This document shows, piece after piece, positions 32,212 through 42,323 of a DNA stretch of 64,000 bases. Each line of letters begins with the position of its first letter. Positions within the stretch are counted from its first letter, which is position 1. The stretch is taken from positions 1 to 64,000 of the forward strand of contig NZ_FONX01000002.1 in NCBI RefSeq assembly GCF_900113035.1. Reading direction: 5' to 3'. The notes under the pieces were generated by a model. It worked only from the letters and a program-made list of their open reading frames with translations, did not search any database and was not told the origin of the DNA. Origin of the DNA: Paracidovorax wautersii (GTDB taxonomy: Bacteria; Pseudomonadota; Gammaproteobacteria; Burkholderiales; Burkholderiaceae_C). Both the position numbers and the translations under genes were made by a program.

Positions 32212-33270
32212 ATGCCCATCCAGCCCGTCTCCCGCACCGTGCCCCCCACCGCATTCTCCCGCCGCCGCGCCCTGCAGGGCACGGCCCTGCTGCTGGCCGG
32301 TGCGCTGCTGGCCGGCCCCGCCGCCGCCCAGGCCAAGAAGGAAGTGGTGATCGGCTACCAGGACATGGTGCTGCCCTGGCGCCAGGCGCAGGAGACCCAG
32401 GAGCTGGAGAAGCGCACCGGCTACAAGGTCAGCTACCGCAAGCTGGGCAGCGGGGCCGAGGTGGTGCGCGCGCTGGCCTCCGGCGCCATCCAGATCGGCG
32501 AGGCCGGCTCCGCGCCGATCGCGGCGGCGCTCTCGCAGGGCGTGCCGATCGAGGTCTTCTGGGTGCTGGACAACATCAACGACGCCGAGGCGCTGGTGGC
32601 GCGCAACGGTTCGGGCGTGACCACGCTGGCGGATCTCAAGGGCAAGAAGATCGGCCTGCCCTTCGTTTCCACCACCCACTTCCATGCGCTGGTGGCGCTG
32701 CAGGACGCGGGCGTGGACACGAAGAGCGTGCGCATCGTGAACCTGCGCCCGCCCGAGATCCTGGCCGCCTGGGAGCGCGGCGACATCGACGCCACCTTCG
32801 TCTGGGACCCGGTGCTCGCCAAGGTCAAGCACAGCGGCAAGGTGCTGGTCACCTCGGGCCAGATCGCCGCCAAGACCGGCAAGGCCACCTTCGACGCGCT
32901 GGCCGTGGGCAAGGACTTCGCCCGCGACAACGACGCCTTCCTCACCCAGTTCGTGCAGGTGCTGGCCGATGCCGACAAGGCCTATACCGCCCACGCCGCC
33001 AGCTGGACGGCCGATTCGGCGCCGGTGCGTGCGGTGGCCAAGTGGTCCGGCGCCGAGGCGCAGACGGTGCCCGCCAGCCTGGCGCTCTATGCCTTCGTGC
33101 CGCCCGCCGAGCAGGCCGGCCCGAAATGGCTGGGCGGTGGCAAGGATTCGGTCGTGGCGCGCTCGCTGGCCGCCACCGCCGCCTTCCTGAAAGAGCAGGG
33201 CACGGTCCAGTCCGTGCTGCCCGACTATTCCGTGGGCGTGAACCCCACCTGGGTGCAACGTGCGCGCTGA
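32212..33270 (+). CDS. tauA: Taurine/sulfonate ABC transporter substrate-binding protein
   Basis: The product is 352 aa. It has a Tat-like signal ([21 protein letters not shown]) ending AAAQA, then [16 protein letters not shown]. The TauA pocket segments [29 protein letters not shown] and [16 protein letters not shown] are present. It binds taurine or related sulfonates in the periplasm. The gene overlaps tauB by 11 bases. No tauD dioxygenase or ssuD follows, so desulfonation is encoded elsewhere. Confidence 0.9.
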   Translation: MPIQPVSRTVPPTAFSRRRALQGTALLLAGALLAGPAAAQAKKEVVIGYQDMVLPWRQAQETQELEKRTGYKVSYRKLGSGAEVVRALASGAIQIGEAGSAPIAAALSQGVPIEVFWVLDNINDAEALVARNGSGVTTLADLKGKKIGLPFVSTTHFHALVALQDAGVDTKSVRIVNLRPPEILAAWERGDIDATFVWDPVLAKVKHSGKVLVTSGQIAAKTGKATFDALAVGKDFARDNDAFLTQFVQVLADADKAYTAHAASWTADSAPVRAVAKWSGAEAQTVPASLALYAFVPPAEQAGPKWLGGGKDSVVARSLAATAAFLKEQGTVQSVLPDYSVGVNPTWVQRAR

Positions 33271-34099
33271 ACCTGAACCCGGCACGCCCACCGGTACCGC
33301 CGCCCCGGGCCGTCTGGCCGTGCGGGGCCTGAGCGTGCGCTATGCCGGCACCGAGCAGCCCGCGCTGCAGGGCGTCCATCTCGACATCGCCGGCGGCGAG
33401 CTGGTGGTGGCGCTGGGCGCCTCCGGCTGCGGCAAGACCACCTTGCTCAATTGCATGGCCGGCTTCACCGCACCCTCGGCCGGCAGCATCGCGCTGGATG
33501 GCGAGCCCATCACGGGGCCTGGCGCCGAACGCGGCGTGGTGTTCCAGAAGCATGCCCTCATGCCCTGGCTCAACGTGATCGACAACGTGGCCCTGGGGCT
33601 GCGCCTGCGCGGTGTTTCACGTGAAACACGGCAGCGGCTGGCCGGCGAGCGGCTGGCGCAGGTCGGGCTGGAATCTTTCGCGCACGCGCCCGTGTGGCAG
33701 CTCTCGGGCGGCATGCAGCAGCGCGTGGGCATCGCCCGGGCCCTGGCCAGCGACCCGCAGGTGCTGCTGATGGACGAACCCTTCAGCGCGCTGGACGCCT
33801 TCACCCGCGAATCGCTGCAGCAGCTGGTGCTGCAGCTCTGGCAGGGCACCGGCAAGACCATCTTCTTCATCACCCACGACGTGGAGGAGGCGCTGTTCCT
33901 CGCCTCGCGCCTGGTCGTGATGGCGCCGCGCCCGGGCCGCATCGCCCACGAGCATGCGCTGGGCTTCAACCAGTCCTTCCTGCAGGGCCAGCCCGCACGC
34001 AGCGTGAAATCCGCCGCCGAATTCATCGCCTGGCGCGAGCGGGTGCTGGACGAGGTGGCGCACAGCCGCACCCGCGAACCGGAGCACACCCATGTCTGA
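33260..34099 (+). CDS. tauB: Taurine/sulfonate ABC transporter ATPase, with embedded parS site
   Basis: The product is 279 aa with Walker [13 protein letters not shown]-loop [10 protein letters not shown], signature [15 protein letters not shown], Walker [16 protein letters not shown] and the His switch [12 protein letters not shown] perfect parS (33613-33628) is encoded within it as the peptide GVSRETR. The start at 33260 overlaps tauA; the first 20 residues are a variable Pro/Gly stretch. Confidence 0.92.
   Translation: MRAEPEPGTPTGTAAPGRLAVRGLSVRYAGTEQPALQGVHLDIAGGELVVALGASGCGKTTLLNCMAGFTAPSAGSIALDGEPITGPGAERGVVFQKHALMPWLNVIDNVALGLRLRGVSRETRQRLAGERLAQVGLESFAHAPVWQLSGGMQQRVGIARALASDPQVLLMDEPFSALDAFTRESLQQLVLQLWQGTGKTIFFITHDVEEALFLASRLVVMAPRPGRIAHEHALGFNQSFLQGQPARSVKSAAEFIAWRERVLDEVAHSRTREPEHTHV
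33613..33628. promoter_or_regulatory. parS site 1 (inside tauB)
   Basis: TGTTTCACGTGAAACA, a perfect 16 bp palindrome identical to the chromosomal parS consensus bound by ParB. It is the outlying member of the four-site cluster, about 7.7 kb upstream of parB. Confidence 0.9.
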
Positions 34100-34979
34100 C
34101 CACGCCTTGACCACGCCGCTGCCGGCACCGCGCCCGGCCCATGCTGCAATCGGGGCCCAGCCCGCAGGCCCGCAGCCGCTGCCCGCCGTCGCCCCGTTCC
34201 GGCTGCCCGGCCAGGGCGACAGCCGGGCCCTGAGCGCGGCCAGCATCGCCGCGCTGGTGCTGCTGTGGTGGCTGGCGACCGAGCTGCAATGGGTCAAGCC
34301 GCTCTTTCTGCCGGCGCCCGGCGCGGTGCTGCAGGCCCTGGGCGACGCCTGGGCCGGCCGCATCCAGGGCGGCGAGCCGCTCTGGATGCATCTGGAGTGG
34401 AGCGCCATCCGCGTGTTCGGCGCCTTCGCGCTGGCCGCCGTCACCGCCGTGCCCATCGGCATCGCCATGGGGGTGAACCGGGTGGCGCGCGGCGTGTTCG
34501 ACCCGGCCATCGAGTTCTACCGCCCGCTGCCGCCGCTGGCCTATCTGCCGCTGATCGTGATCTGGTTCGGCATCGACGAGACGGCCAAGATCCTGCTGAT
34601 CTACCTGGCCTGCTTCGCGCCCATCGCACTGGCGGCCCGCGCCGGGGTGCGCAGCGCCAGCGTGGAGCAGATCAACGCCGCCCTGTCGCTAGGCGCGAGC
34701 CGCTGGCAGCTGGTGCGCCATGTGATCGTGCCGGCTGCGCTGCCGGAGATCCTGGTGGGCCTGCGCATCGCCATCGGCTTCGGCTGGACTACGCTGGTGG
34801 CCGCCGAAATGGTGGCGGCCACGGTGGGCATCGGGCAGATGGTGCTCAATGCCTCGAACTTCCTGCGCACCGACCTGGTGGTGGCCGGCATCCTGGTGAT
34901 CGGCCTGGTGGCCTGGACGTTCGACCTGGGCATGCGCTGGGCCGAGGCGCGCCTCGTGCCCTGGAAGGGACGCGGCTGA
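34092..34979 (+). CDS. tauC: Taurine/sulfonate ABC transporter permease
   Basis: The product is 295 aa. After a Pro/Ala-rich N-terminal tail of about 50 residues come six membrane segments and the EAA loop [31 protein letters not shown]. The segment [26 protein letters not shown] is typical of TauC/SsuC. It overlaps tauB by eight bases and ends the operon, which converges on the glutathione transferase gene 51 bases away. Confidence 0.92.
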   Translation: MSDHALTTPLPAPRPAHAAIGAQPAGPQPLPAVAPFRLPGQGDSRALSAASIAALVLLWWLATELQWVKPLFLPAPGAVLQALGDAWAGRIQGGEPLWMHLEWSAIRVFGAFALAAVTAVPIGIAMGVNRVARGVFDPAIEFYRPLPPLAYLPLIVIWFGIDETAKILLIYLACFAPIALAARAGVRSASVEQINAALSLGASRWQLVRHVIVPAALPEILVGLRIAIGFGWTTLVAAEMVAATVGIGQMVLNASNFLRTDLVVAGILVIGLVAWTFDLGMRWAEARLVPWKGRG

Positions 34980-35030
34980 GCAGCGGGCCGCCGCGCCTTC
35001 CTGCCAACGCCGCTCTTCCTGTCTGACGCC

Positions 35031-35639
35031 TTACTTCAGCAGGCCTTCGGCCTTGAGCGCGGCCTGCACGCCGGGGCGGGCGCCCACGCGGGCCAGGTAG
35101 GCCTGCAGGTGCTGCAGGCCCGAGAGGTCCACCGCCACCAGGCGGCCCCAGTTGCAGACGGTGAACAGATAGCCGTCGGCGACCGAGAAGTGTTCGCCCA
35201 GCAGCCATTCCTTGCCTTCGAGCTGGCTGTCCATCCACTGCATGCGCTGCAGCAGCTTGTCGCGGGCGATGGTCTTGTAAGCGTCGGGCGTGGCCGGGTT
35301 GAAGAGGGGGCTGAAGCCCTTGTGCAGTTCGGTGCTGATGAAGTTCAGCCATTCCTGCAGGCGGTAGCGGCCCAGCGTGCCGTTGGCCGGCGCCAGGTTC
35401 TTGTGCGGGGCCTGATCGGCGATGTATTGCACGATGGCCGGGCCTTCGCGCAGGCGGCTGCCGTCGTCCAGCTCCAGCACGGGCACGTAGCCCAGCGGGT
35501 TGATCTCGTAGAAGTCCGAGCCGTCCTGCAGCTTGTGGCTCTTGGTGCTCACCAGCACGGGCGTGAAGGCGAGGCCGGCCTCCTGCAGCGCGATATGGGG
35601 AGACAGGGAGCAGGCACCGGGACTGTAGTAGAGCTTCAT
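35031..35639 (-). CDS. gst: Glutathione S-transferase (GstA/beta-class-like)
   Basis: The product is 202 aa. The thioredoxin-fold N-domain KLYYSPGACSLSPHIALQEAG contains the beta-class Cys at position 10. GYVPVLELDDGSRLREGPAIVQYIADQ is the glutathione-gamma-glutamyl site. The all-helical C-domain ends SVADGYLFTVCNWGR. The start MKLYYSPG is the invariant family start. It is cytosolic and detoxifying; no link to neighbours is evident. Confidence 0.92.
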   Translation of the reverse strand: MKLYYSPGACSLSPHIALQEAGLAFTPVLVSTKSHKLQDGSDFYEINPLGYVPVLELDDGSRLREGPAIVQYIADQAPHKNLAPANGTLGRYRLQEWLNFISTELHKGFSPLFNPATPDAYKTIARDKLLQRMQWMDSQLEGKEWLLGEHFSVADGYLFTVCNWGRLVAVDLSGLQHLQAYLARVGARPGVQAALKAEGLLK

Positions 35640-35795
35640 GGAATGACCTGAATAAAGGGTTGAACGGGGAGGGGCGTGGAAAGGGGCGGCGCTGCGCGCC
35701 ACCCCGCCTGGAGCAGGCCTCAGGGGACAGCACTGCATGCTAGCGCGAAGCCCGCCCGCGTGCTGGCGGCGGACTGAGAGAGCCTTGGCCCCAGC

Positions 35796-36212
35796 TCAGC
35801 CCGGCTGGGAGGGGCCGAAGTCCAGCTCGGGCAGCATGGCCTGGAGCGCATCGAGGGCCTCGGGCCCGCGCAGCGGCCGCAGCCGATCCAGCAAGACGAT
35901 GTCGCTGGCCAGCGCATAGGCCATGGTCCATTGGCGGAACCGCCGGCCGTCGCGCAGCGGGCCGTAGTGGTGCAACGTGAAGTCGGTATGGCGGGGGTCC
36001 TGCGGCAGGCGTGCCAGCAGGGCATCGACGGCCTGGACGGGCCCTTCCACGTACTGGCAGAACGACTGCCCGTCGAACACCAGCACCCCCGAAAGACCCT
36101 GCACGGCATTGGTCGCACGCGCATGGCGGATGATGGCGGCTACGGCCGTGGCGGGCTCGCCAGGCTGCAGCATGCTGGTATAGAGGAATTGCGAAAGCGA
36201 GAGCTGGGACAT
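35796..36212 (-). CDS. Stand-alone BLUF domain blue-light sensor
   Basis: The product is 138 aa and the BLUF domain fills nearly all of it. The flavin photocycle residues are Tyr11 (FLYTS), Asn35 (ATNAVQGLSGVLV), Gln53 (SFCQYVEG) and the Trp95/Met97 pair (QWTMAY). There is no attached output domain, so it must signal by protein contact, as PixD does with its partner. No adjacent gene is an obvious partner. It likely senses blue light through FAD. Confidence 0.88.
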   Translation of the reverse strand: MSQLSLSQFLYTSMLQPGEPATAVAAIIRHARATNAVQGLSGVLVFDGQSFCQYVEGPVQAVDALLARLPQDPRHTDFTLHHYGPLRDGRRFRQWTMAYALASDIVLLDRLRPLRGPEALDALQAMLPELDFGPSQPG

Positions 36213-36593
36213 GCGAGGGACGGGAAAAGGAAGCTCTTGCGAACGGCCGCGGCCTCCATGTTCGCAGGATTCCGCGTCGCTGTAGGACTACTGCCCGAGC
36301 CCAGAAACCCCGTCGCTCCCCATTTCATAGCGGCAGGCGCATGCGCTGCGCGGGTTGGCCTGTGAACAACGCCAGCGCCAGCGGGGTGTCAGTCGTTGCA
36401 ACAAATTGTCGTGGCGCCCACCGCCGCCCGGAGCGTTCTGCGGCGCCCATTGGGGCCACACAAGCACCGGATGTTTCACGTGAAACACCACAGGCCGGCC
36501 CCACCAGCGACAGAAAAGGCCCAGCGTGGGAAAATTGCCGGTTCCCCTTAGGTTTGTGAGGGCCGCATCCACCGGCCCGGAGAGTGAAGCACC
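36213..36593. other. Intergenic region upstream of mnmG
   Basis: These 381 bp lie between the BLUF gene and mnmG and contain parS site 2 near the right end and the mnmG promoter. I see no DnaA-box cluster that would mark oriC here, and no convincing gene. Confidence 0.5.
36472..36487. promoter_or_regulatory. parS site 2 (upstream of mnmG)
   Basis: TGTTTCACGTGAAACA, perfect, 107 bases before the mnmG start. It is the only intergenic member of the cluster and close enough to affect the mnmG promoter when ParB spreads. Confidence 0.92.
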
Positions 36594-38594
36594 ATGTTGT
36601 ACCCCCAGGAATTCGATGTCATCGTCGTCGGTGGCGGCCATGCCGGCACCGAGGCCGCGCTCGCCGCCGCACGCATGGGCAGCAAGACCTTGCTGCTGAC
36701 GCACAACATCGAGACGCTGGGGCAGATGAGCTGCAACCCCAGCATCGGCGGCATCGGCAAGGGCCATCTGGTCAAGGAAGTCGATGCGCTGGGCGGCGCC
36801 ATGGCGCTGGCCACCGACGAAGGCGGCATCCAGTTCCGCACGCTCAACAGCTCCAAGGGCCCGGCCGTGCGCGCCACCCGAGCGCAGGCCGACCGCGTGC
36901 TCTACAAGGCTGCCATCCGCCGCATGCTGGAGAACCAGCCCAACCTGTGGCTGTTCCAGCAGGCCGTCGATGACCTGATGGTGGAGGGCGACCGCGTGGT
37001 GGGCGCCGTCACGCAGGTGGGCATCGCCTTCCGCTCGCGCACCGTGGTGCTGACGGCCGGCACCTTCCTGGACGGCAAGATCCACGTCGGCCTGAACAAC
37101 TATTCCGCAGGCCGCGCGGGCGACCCGCCGGCCGTGAGCCTGTCGGCGCGCCTCAAGGAACTGCAGCTGCCGCAAGGGCGCCTGAAGACCGGCACGCCGC
37201 CGCGCATCGACGGCCGCAGCATCGACTTCAGCCAGCTCGAAGAGCAGCCCGGCGACGGCATGCCCGGCGGCGTGAACGAGGGCACGGTGCCCGTGTTCAG
37301 CTTCATGGGCAACGCTGCCATGCACCCGCGCCAGGTGCCGTGCTGGGTCACGCACACCAACGAGCGCACGCACGAGATCATCCGCTCCGGCTTCGACCGC
37401 AGCCCCATGTTCACCGGCAAGATCGAGGGCGTGGGCCCGCGCTACTGCCCCAGCGTGGAAGACAAGATCAACCGCTTCGCCGACAAGGACAGCCACCAGA
37501 TCTTCCTGGAACCCGAGGGTCTCACCACCCACGAGTTCTACCCCAACGGCATCTCCACCAGCCTGCCGTTCGACGTGCAGTACGACCTGGTCCGCTCCAT
37601 GCGCGGCCTGGAGAACGCCCACATCCTGCGCCCGGGCTACGCCATCGAATACGACTACTTCGACCCGCGCTCGCTCAAGAGCAGCTTCGAGACGCGCCAG
37701 ATCCAGGGCCTCTTCTTCGCCGGCCAGATCAACGGCACCACGGGCTACGAGGAAGCCGCAGCGCAAGGCCTGTTCGCGGGCATCAACGCCGCACTGCAGT
37801 GCCGTGGCGAAGAAGCCTGGCTGCCGCGCCGCGACGAAGCCTACCTGGGCGTGCTGGTGGACGACCTCATCACCAAGGGCGTGACCGAGCCCTACCGCAT
37901 GTTCACCAGCCGCGCCGAATTCCGCCTGCAGCTGCGCGAAGACAACGCCGACATGCGCCTGACCGAAGCAGGGCGCCGCATGGGCCTGGTGGACGATGCC
38001 CGCTGGGACGCCTTCAGCCGCAAGCGCGACGCTGTTTCACGTGAAACAGAGCGCCTCAAGAGCACCTGGGTGAACCCGCGCAACCTGCCCGCCGCCGAAT
38101 CGGCCCGCGTGCTGGGCAAGGCCATCGAACACGAATACAACCTCTTCGAGTTGCTGCGCCGCCCCGATGTGCCCTACGAGCAGCTGGTGAGCCTGGACGG
38201 CGGCAAGTACCGCTCGGCCGATGTTTCACGTGAAACGTTGGGCGAGCTGAGCGCCGCCGTGATCGAGCAGGTGGAAATCTCCGCCAAGTATTCCGGCTAC
38301 ATCGACCGACAGAACGACGAGGTGCAGCGCGCCGCCTATTACGAAACCCTGCGCCTGCCCGAGGCGCTGGACTATCTGCAGGTGCCCGCGCTCTCCATCG
38401 AAGTGCGGCAGAAGCTGCAGAAGCACCGGCCCGAGACGCTGGGCCAGGCCTCGCGCATCTCCGGCGTCACGCCGGCCGCCATCTCGCTGCTGCTGGTGCA
38501 TCTGAAGAAGGGCGGCTTCAAGGGCTTCGCACAGCAGCCGCAGGCCGCTGCTGCCGCCGCCGCAACCACCGCAGAGACGGAAGCATCGGCATGA
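36594..38594 (+). CDS. mnmG: tRNA uridine-5-carboxymethylaminomethyl modification enzyme MnmG
   Basis: The product is 666 aa. FAD-binding [10 protein letters not shown] starts at about residue 13, with the GidA signatures [12 protein letters not shown] and [17 protein letters not shown]. With MnmE it modifies the wobble uridine of several tRNAs. Two parS sites lie within the gene at 38033 and 38222, each translated as VSRET in the C-terminal part. The tail is Ala/Thr-rich and disposable-looking. It is coupled to rsmG by an ATGA overlap. Confidence 0.97.
   Translation: MLYPQEFDVIVVGGGHAGTEAALAAARMGSKTLLLTHNIETLGQMSCNPSIGGIGKGHLVKEVDALGGAMALATDEGGIQFRTLNSSKGPAVRATRAQADRVLYKAAIRRMLENQPNLWLFQQAVDDLMVEGDRVVGAVTQVGIAFRSRTVVLTAGTFLDGKIHVGLNNYSAGRAGDPPAVSLSARLKELQLPQGRLKTGTPPRIDGRSIDFSQLEEQPGDGMPGGVNEGTVPVFSFMGNAAMHPRQVPCWVTHTNERTHEIIRSGFDRSPMFTGKIEGVGPRYCPSVEDKINRFADKDSHQIFLEPEGLTTHEFYPNGISTSLPFDVQYDLVRSMRGLENAHILRPGYAIEYDYFDPRSLKSSFETRQIQGLFFAGQINGTTGYEEAAAQGLFAGINAALQCRGEEAWLPRRDEAYLGVLVDDLITKGVTEPYRMFTSRAEFRLQLREDNADMRLTEAGRRMGLVDDARWDAFSRKRDAVSRETERLKSTWVNPRNLPAAESARVLGKAIEHEYNLFELLRRPDVPYEQLVSLDGGKYRSADVSRETLGELSAAVIEQVEISAKYSGYIDRQNDEVQRAAYYETLRLPEALDYLQVPALSIEVRQKLQKHRPETLGQASRISGVTPAAISLLLVHLKKGGFKGFAQQPQAAAAAAATTAETEASA
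38033..38048. promoter_or_regulatory. parS site 3 (inside mnmG)
   Basis: Perfect TGTTTCACGTGAAACA within the mnmG coding sequence, encoding part of AVSRETE. Confidence 0.92.
38222..38237. promoter_or_regulatory. parS site 4 (inside mnmG, one mismatch)
   Basis: TGTTTCACGTGAAACG, differing from consensus only in the last base, encoding DVSRETL. It lies 173 bases from site 3. Confidence 0.85.
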
Positions 38595-39283
38595 GCACCA
38601 CGGCCGCACCCCACAATCCCTTGCTGCAGCCGCTGCAGCGCGGCATCGAAGCCCTGGGCCTCACGCTGTCGGACGCGCAGCAGCAACAGCTGCTGGACTT
38701 CCTCGCGCTGCTGCAGAAGTGGAACAAGGTCTATAACCTCACCGCCGTGCGCGACCCGCAGGAGATGCTCACGCACCACCTGCTCGACAGCCTGGCCGCC
38801 GTGCCGCCGCTGCAGCGCCATCTGGCCGCCGAGGCGGAGCAGGGCGGTGCAGCTGCCACGCAGCGCCTGCTGGACGTGGGCTCGGGCGGCGGACTGCCCG
38901 GCGTGGTGTTCGCCATCTGCTGCCCCACGCTCGACGTGAGCTGCGTGGACACGGTCGCCAAGAAGGCCGCCTTCATCCAGCAGACCGCAGCCACGCTGCG
39001 CCTGCCGCATCTGCACGGCCTGCATGCGCGGGTCGAGACGCTGGCCCAGCCCTACGACGTGGTCAGCTGCCGCGCCTTCGCCTCGCTGCCGGACTTCACC
39101 ACCTGGTCCAACGGCGCACTGAAACAGAGCGGCACCTGGCTCGCCATGAAGGGCAAGCACCCGGCCGACGAGATCGCCGCGCTGCCCGCGGGCGTGTCGG
39201 TATCCCATGTGGAACCGCTGGCCGTGCCCGGCCTGGACGCCGAGCGCTGCATCGTCTGGATGCAGCGCGCCACCGCAGCGTGA
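38591..39283 (+). CDS. rsmG: 16S rRNA 7-methylguanosine(527) methyltransferase
   Basis: The product is 230 aa. [25 protein letters not shown] is the GidB opening motif, and [14 protein letters not shown] is the SAM-binding loop. It methylates G527 of 16S rRNA. It lies in the classical mnmG-rsmG-parA-parB order. Confidence 0.96.
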   Translation: MSTTAAPHNPLLQPLQRGIEALGLTLSDAQQQQLLDFLALLQKWNKVYNLTAVRDPQEMLTHHLLDSLAAVPPLQRHLAAEAEQGGAAATQRLLDVGSGGGLPGVVFAICCPTLDVSCVDTVAKKAAFIQQTAATLRLPHLHGLHARVETLAQPYDVVSCRAFASLPDFTTWSNGALKQSGTWLAMKGKHPADEIAALPAGVSVSHVEPLAVPGLDAERCIVWMQRATAA

Positions 39284-39389
39284 CGCGGCCCCGCCGCCCG
39301 CATCGCCGCTTGCCACGGAATCCGCAAGGCCAGTCGCATACACTCGCCCTCCTTTCCACAGTCCGTCCAACGCAGAGGCAACCGTAGCC

Positions 39390-40187
39390 ATGGCCCAGAT
39401 TTTTTGCATCGCCAACCAAAAGGGCGGCGTCGGCAAGACGACCACCACCGTCAACCTGGCCGCCGGCCTGGCCCAGATCGGCCAGCGCGTGCTGCTGGTC
39501 GATCTGGACCCGCAGGGCAACGCCACCATGGGCTCGGGCGTGGACAAGCGCGCGCTGGAGCTGAGCGTCTATGACGTGCTGCTCGAATCCGCCTCCATCA
39601 AGGAAGCCGCCGTCGCCGCCGAACAGTGCGGCTACCAAGTGCTGGGCGCCAACCGCGAGCTGGCCGGCGCCGAGGTCGAGCTCGTCACGCTGGACCAGCG
39701 CGAACGCCGCCTGAAAGCCGCGCTCGCCGAGGTCGATGCCGACTACGACTTCGTGCTCATCGACTGCCCGCCCAGCCTGTCCATGCTCACGCTCAACGGC
39801 CTCTGCAGCGCGCACGGCGTGATCGTGCCCATGCAGTGCGAATACTTCGCGCTCGAAGGCCTCACCGACCTGGTCAACACCATCAAGCAGGTGCATGCCA
39901 ACCTCAACCGCGACCTGCAGATCATCGGCCTCTTGCGCGTGATGTTCGATCCGCGCATCACGCTGCAGGCCCAGGTCAGCGCCCAGCTCAAGGACCATTT
40001 CGGCGACAAGGTGTTCGACACCGTCATCCCCCGCAACGTGCGCCTGGCCGAAGCGCCCAGCTACGGCCTGCCCGGCGTGGTGTTCGACCCGCAGGCGCGC
40101 GGCAGCGTGGCCTTCGTCGAATTCGCCCGCGAGATGGTGCGCCGCGTGCAGGAGGGCTTGGCGCCCAAACCGGCCGCCAGCGCTTGA
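39390..40187 (+). CDS. parA: Chromosome partitioning ATPase ParA (Soj)
   Basis: The product is 265 aa with deviant Walker A KGGVGKTTT at residues 11-19, LVDLDPQGNATMGSG and the Walker B region DFVLIDCPPSLSMLTLNGL. It lacks the N-terminal HTH of plasmid ParAs, as expected for the chromosomal type. The start MAQIFCIANQKGG is the family start. It is an ATP-dependent DNA-binding partner that moves ParB-parS complexes. Confidence 0.95.
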   Translation: MAQIFCIANQKGGVGKTTTTVNLAAGLAQIGQRVLLVDLDPQGNATMGSGVDKRALELSVYDVLLESASIKEAAVAAEQCGYQVLGANRELAGAEVELVTLDQRERRLKAALAEVDADYDFVLIDCPPSLSMLTLNGLCSAHGVIVPMQCEYFALEGLTDLVNTIKQVHANLNRDLQIIGLLRVMFDPRITLQAQVSAQLKDHFGDKVFDTVIPRNVRLAEAPSYGLPGVVFDPQARGSVAFVEFAREMVRRVQEGLAPKPAASA

Positions 40188-40226
40188 CCCCCTTGCGCAT
40201 ATAGCTATCAAAAGCAGAGCAACCCC

Positions 40227-40763
40227 ATGCAAGCCTCCAACGTGCTGATCCTGCCCGGCTGGCAGAACTCGGGCGAAGGCCACTGGCAGACCCGCTGGGA
40301 GCAGCTGCACGGCTGGCATCGCGTGGAGCAGCACGACTGGCAGCGCCCGCTGCGGGGCGACTGGTCCGCGCGGCTGGAAGAGACCGTGGTCGATGCCGAC
40401 GGCCCCGTCGTGCTGGTCGCCCACAGCCTGGGCTGCATCCTCACCGCCTGGTGGGCCGCCCATTCGCGCAACACCCACAAGGTGCGGGGAGCGCTGCTGG
40501 TCGCGCCCGGCGACGTGGAATCGCCCGAAGTCGCGCCCCTGCTGCCCGGCTGGAGCCCCATCGCCCGCCAGCCCCTGCCATTCCCGGCCACCCTGGTCGC
40601 CAGCCGCAACGACCCCTATTGCCATTGGGACCGCGCCACCGCGCTGGCCGCCGCCTGGGGCGCGCAGCTGCACGACGCGGGCGAGCGCGGCCACCTCAAC
40701 GCCGAATCCGGGCTGGGGGACTGGCCTGAGGGGCAGGCGCTGCTGCAGGCGCTCCAACCGTGA
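40227..40763 (+). CDS. RBBP9/YdeN-family alpha/beta hydrolase
   Basis: The product is 178 aa. The nucleophile Ser is in VAHSLGCIL, Asp in ASRNDPYC, and His in GERGHLNAESGLGDWPEG, the family's C-terminal signature. It opens VLILPGWQNSGEGHWQTRWE, also characteristic. It is a small serine hydrolase of unknown substrate. It lies between parA and parB, an arrangement I recall from other Comamonadaceae. Confidence 0.88.
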   Translation: MQASNVLILPGWQNSGEGHWQTRWEQLHGWHRVEQHDWQRPLRGDWSARLEETVVDADGPVVLVAHSLGCILTAWWAAHSRNTHKVRGALLVAPGDVESPEVAPLLPGWSPIARQPLPFPATLVASRNDPYCHWDRATALAAAWGAQLHDAGERGHLNAESGLGDWPEGQALLQALQP

Positions 40764-41275
40764 TGCAACGCAAGCGCGCCGACCTTTCGGCGCCCTCCCT
40801 ACAAACGCCGGCACCCGTGCTGCGGCCTCCGTGGCGCGCACGGGTCAAGGCCAGCATGGCGGCCGGCCTGCGGGTGGCGGTGGAACTCGGCCTAGGGATC
40901 GCCAGCCTCAGCGGCGCAGTGGTCACGGCGGCCACGGGCAAGCTGGCAGCAACAGCCATCCTGATCACGCTGGCCCTGGGCGTTTTCCTACGGTTCGCTG
41001 CGCGGCGAAGCACGCAGGCACGGCAGGCGCTAGCGCGGCCACCGGCCTGGATCGGCTGCGTGGCGGCATTGGCGGCAGTGCTGGAGGTGGCTTTTTTAGT
41101 CGAAGCCACCGGCCTTCCTGTACGCCACGACCAGCCTGGGTTCGCGCCATGGAACTGGGGCTGGGTGCTGGCCGCAGTCGCTGCGCTGTACTGGTTGCAG
41201 CGCCATTGGTTGCTCCAACGCTGGCTCGGCGCGCAAGGCCAACCCACAGCGGACTCATCCAGTCCCCGCTCTTGA
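40763..41275 (+). CDS. Hypothetical inner-membrane protein between parA and parB
   Basis: The product is 170 aa. A basic cytoplasmic N-terminus of about 45 residues is followed by three or four predicted membrane segments (about 46-75, 92-110, 130-146). I do not recognise a family. The start ATG shares one base with the stop of the hydrolase (TGATG), implying translational coupling. AT-richer codons and lack of motifs suggest a lineage-specific gene. Confidence 0.6.
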   Translation: MQRKRADLSAPSLQTPAPVLRPPWRARVKASMAAGLRVAVELGLGIASLSGAVVTAATGKLAATAILITLALGVFLRFAARRSTQARQALARPPAWIGCVAALAAVLEVAFLVEATGLPVRHDQPGFAPWNWGWVLAAVAALYWLQRHWLLQRWLGAQGQPTADSSSPRS

Positions 41276-41300
41276 GAATTAGTACGAGGAAAGACACCAT

Positions 41301-42287
41301 ATGGCCACCAAGAAACCCAAGGGCCTCGGCCGCGGGCTCGAAGCGCTGCTCGGCCCCAAGGTCGCAGACCCCCTGCAGGTCGGCAAGGCGGCTGCGGCTG
41401 CCGCTGCCACCCCCGCCGCGCCCGAAGCACCCGCCGCCAACACCGGCCTGCCCAGCACGCTGGCGCTGACCGAACTCGTGCCCGGCATCTACCAGCCGCG
41501 CACGCGCATGGACGAAGGCGCGCTCTACGAGCTGGCCGAGAGCATCAAGGCGCAGGGCATCATGCAGCCCATCCTGGTGCGGCGGCTGGCGTCGGGCGAG
41601 AACGCCGGCAAGTACGAAATCATCGCGGGCGAGCGGCGTTTCCGCGCCTCGCGCCTGGCGGGCCTGGCCGAAGTGCCGGTGCTGGTGCGCGAGGTGCCCG
41701 ACGAGGCCGCCGCCGCCATGGCGCTCATCGAGAACATCCAGCGCGAAGACCTGAACCCGCTGGAAGAGGCCCAGGGCCTGGCGCGCCTGGTGCGTGAATT
41801 CGGCCTCACGCACGAGCAGGCCGCGCAGGCCGTGGGCCGCTCGCGCAGCGCCGCCAGCAACCTGCTGCGCCTCTTGAACCTGGCCGAGCCGGTGCAGACC
41901 ATGCTGATGGCCGGCGACATCGACATGGGCCATGCCCGCGCGCTGCTGTCGCTGGACCGGGCCGCGCAGATCACGGCCGGCAACCAGATCGCGGCGCGCA
42001 AGCTGTCGGTGCGCGAGTCCGAGGCGCTGGTGAAGAAGCTGGGCGCCGAATTCAGCCTCACGCCCTCCCAGGCCGGCAAAAAGGAAGCCGGCAAGTCGCG
42101 CGACCTCCAGCGCGTGGAAGAAGAGCTGGCCGACCTGCTCATGGCCGCCGTCGATATCCGCATCAAGAAGCGCGTCAAGCGCGGCGGCCAGACCGAGGAG
42201 ATGGGCGAGCTGGCGATCCAGTTCGGCTCGCTGGACGCGCTCAACGGCCTGATCGAGCGCCTGCGCGGCCCCGAAGCCGCCGCCTGA
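41301..42287 (+). CDS. parB: Chromosome partitioning protein ParB
   Basis: The product is 328 aa. It opens KPKGLGRGLEALLG, with CTPase motif GERRFRAS and ENIQREDLNPLEEAQG. The HTH is LTHEQAAQAVGRSRSAASNLLRLL and the C-terminal dimerisation domain is separated by a Lys-rich linker. It binds the parS sites at 33613, 36472, 38033 and 38222 and slides as a CTP-dependent clamp. Confidence 0.96.
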   Translation: MATKKPKGLGRGLEALLGPKVADPLQVGKAAAAAAATPAAPEAPAANTGLPSTLALTELVPGIYQPRTRMDEGALYELAESIKAQGIMQPILVRRLASGENAGKYEIIAGERRFRASRLAGLAEVPVLVREVPDEAAAAMALIENIQREDLNPLEEAQGLARLVREFGLTHEQAAQAVGRSRSAASNLLRLLNLAEPVQTMLMAGDIDMGHARALLSLDRAAQITAGNQIAARKLSVRESEALVKKLGAEFSLTPSQAGKKEAGKSRDLQRVEEELADLLMAAVDIRIKKRVKRGGQTEEMGELAIQFGSLDALNGLIERLRGPEAAA

Positions 42288-42323
42288 CCGTCGCCAGCCC
42301 CTCCCGATAAGGCGCACAAGCCC

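Noticed and set aside
34979-35031. Terminator between tauC and the GST gene
   Set aside because: No stem with T-run in the 51 bp gap.
36213-36593. Possible replication origin near mnmG
   Set aside because: No DnaA-box cluster or AT-rich unwinding stretch and no dnaA gene in the window; only origin proximity is supported, by parABS.
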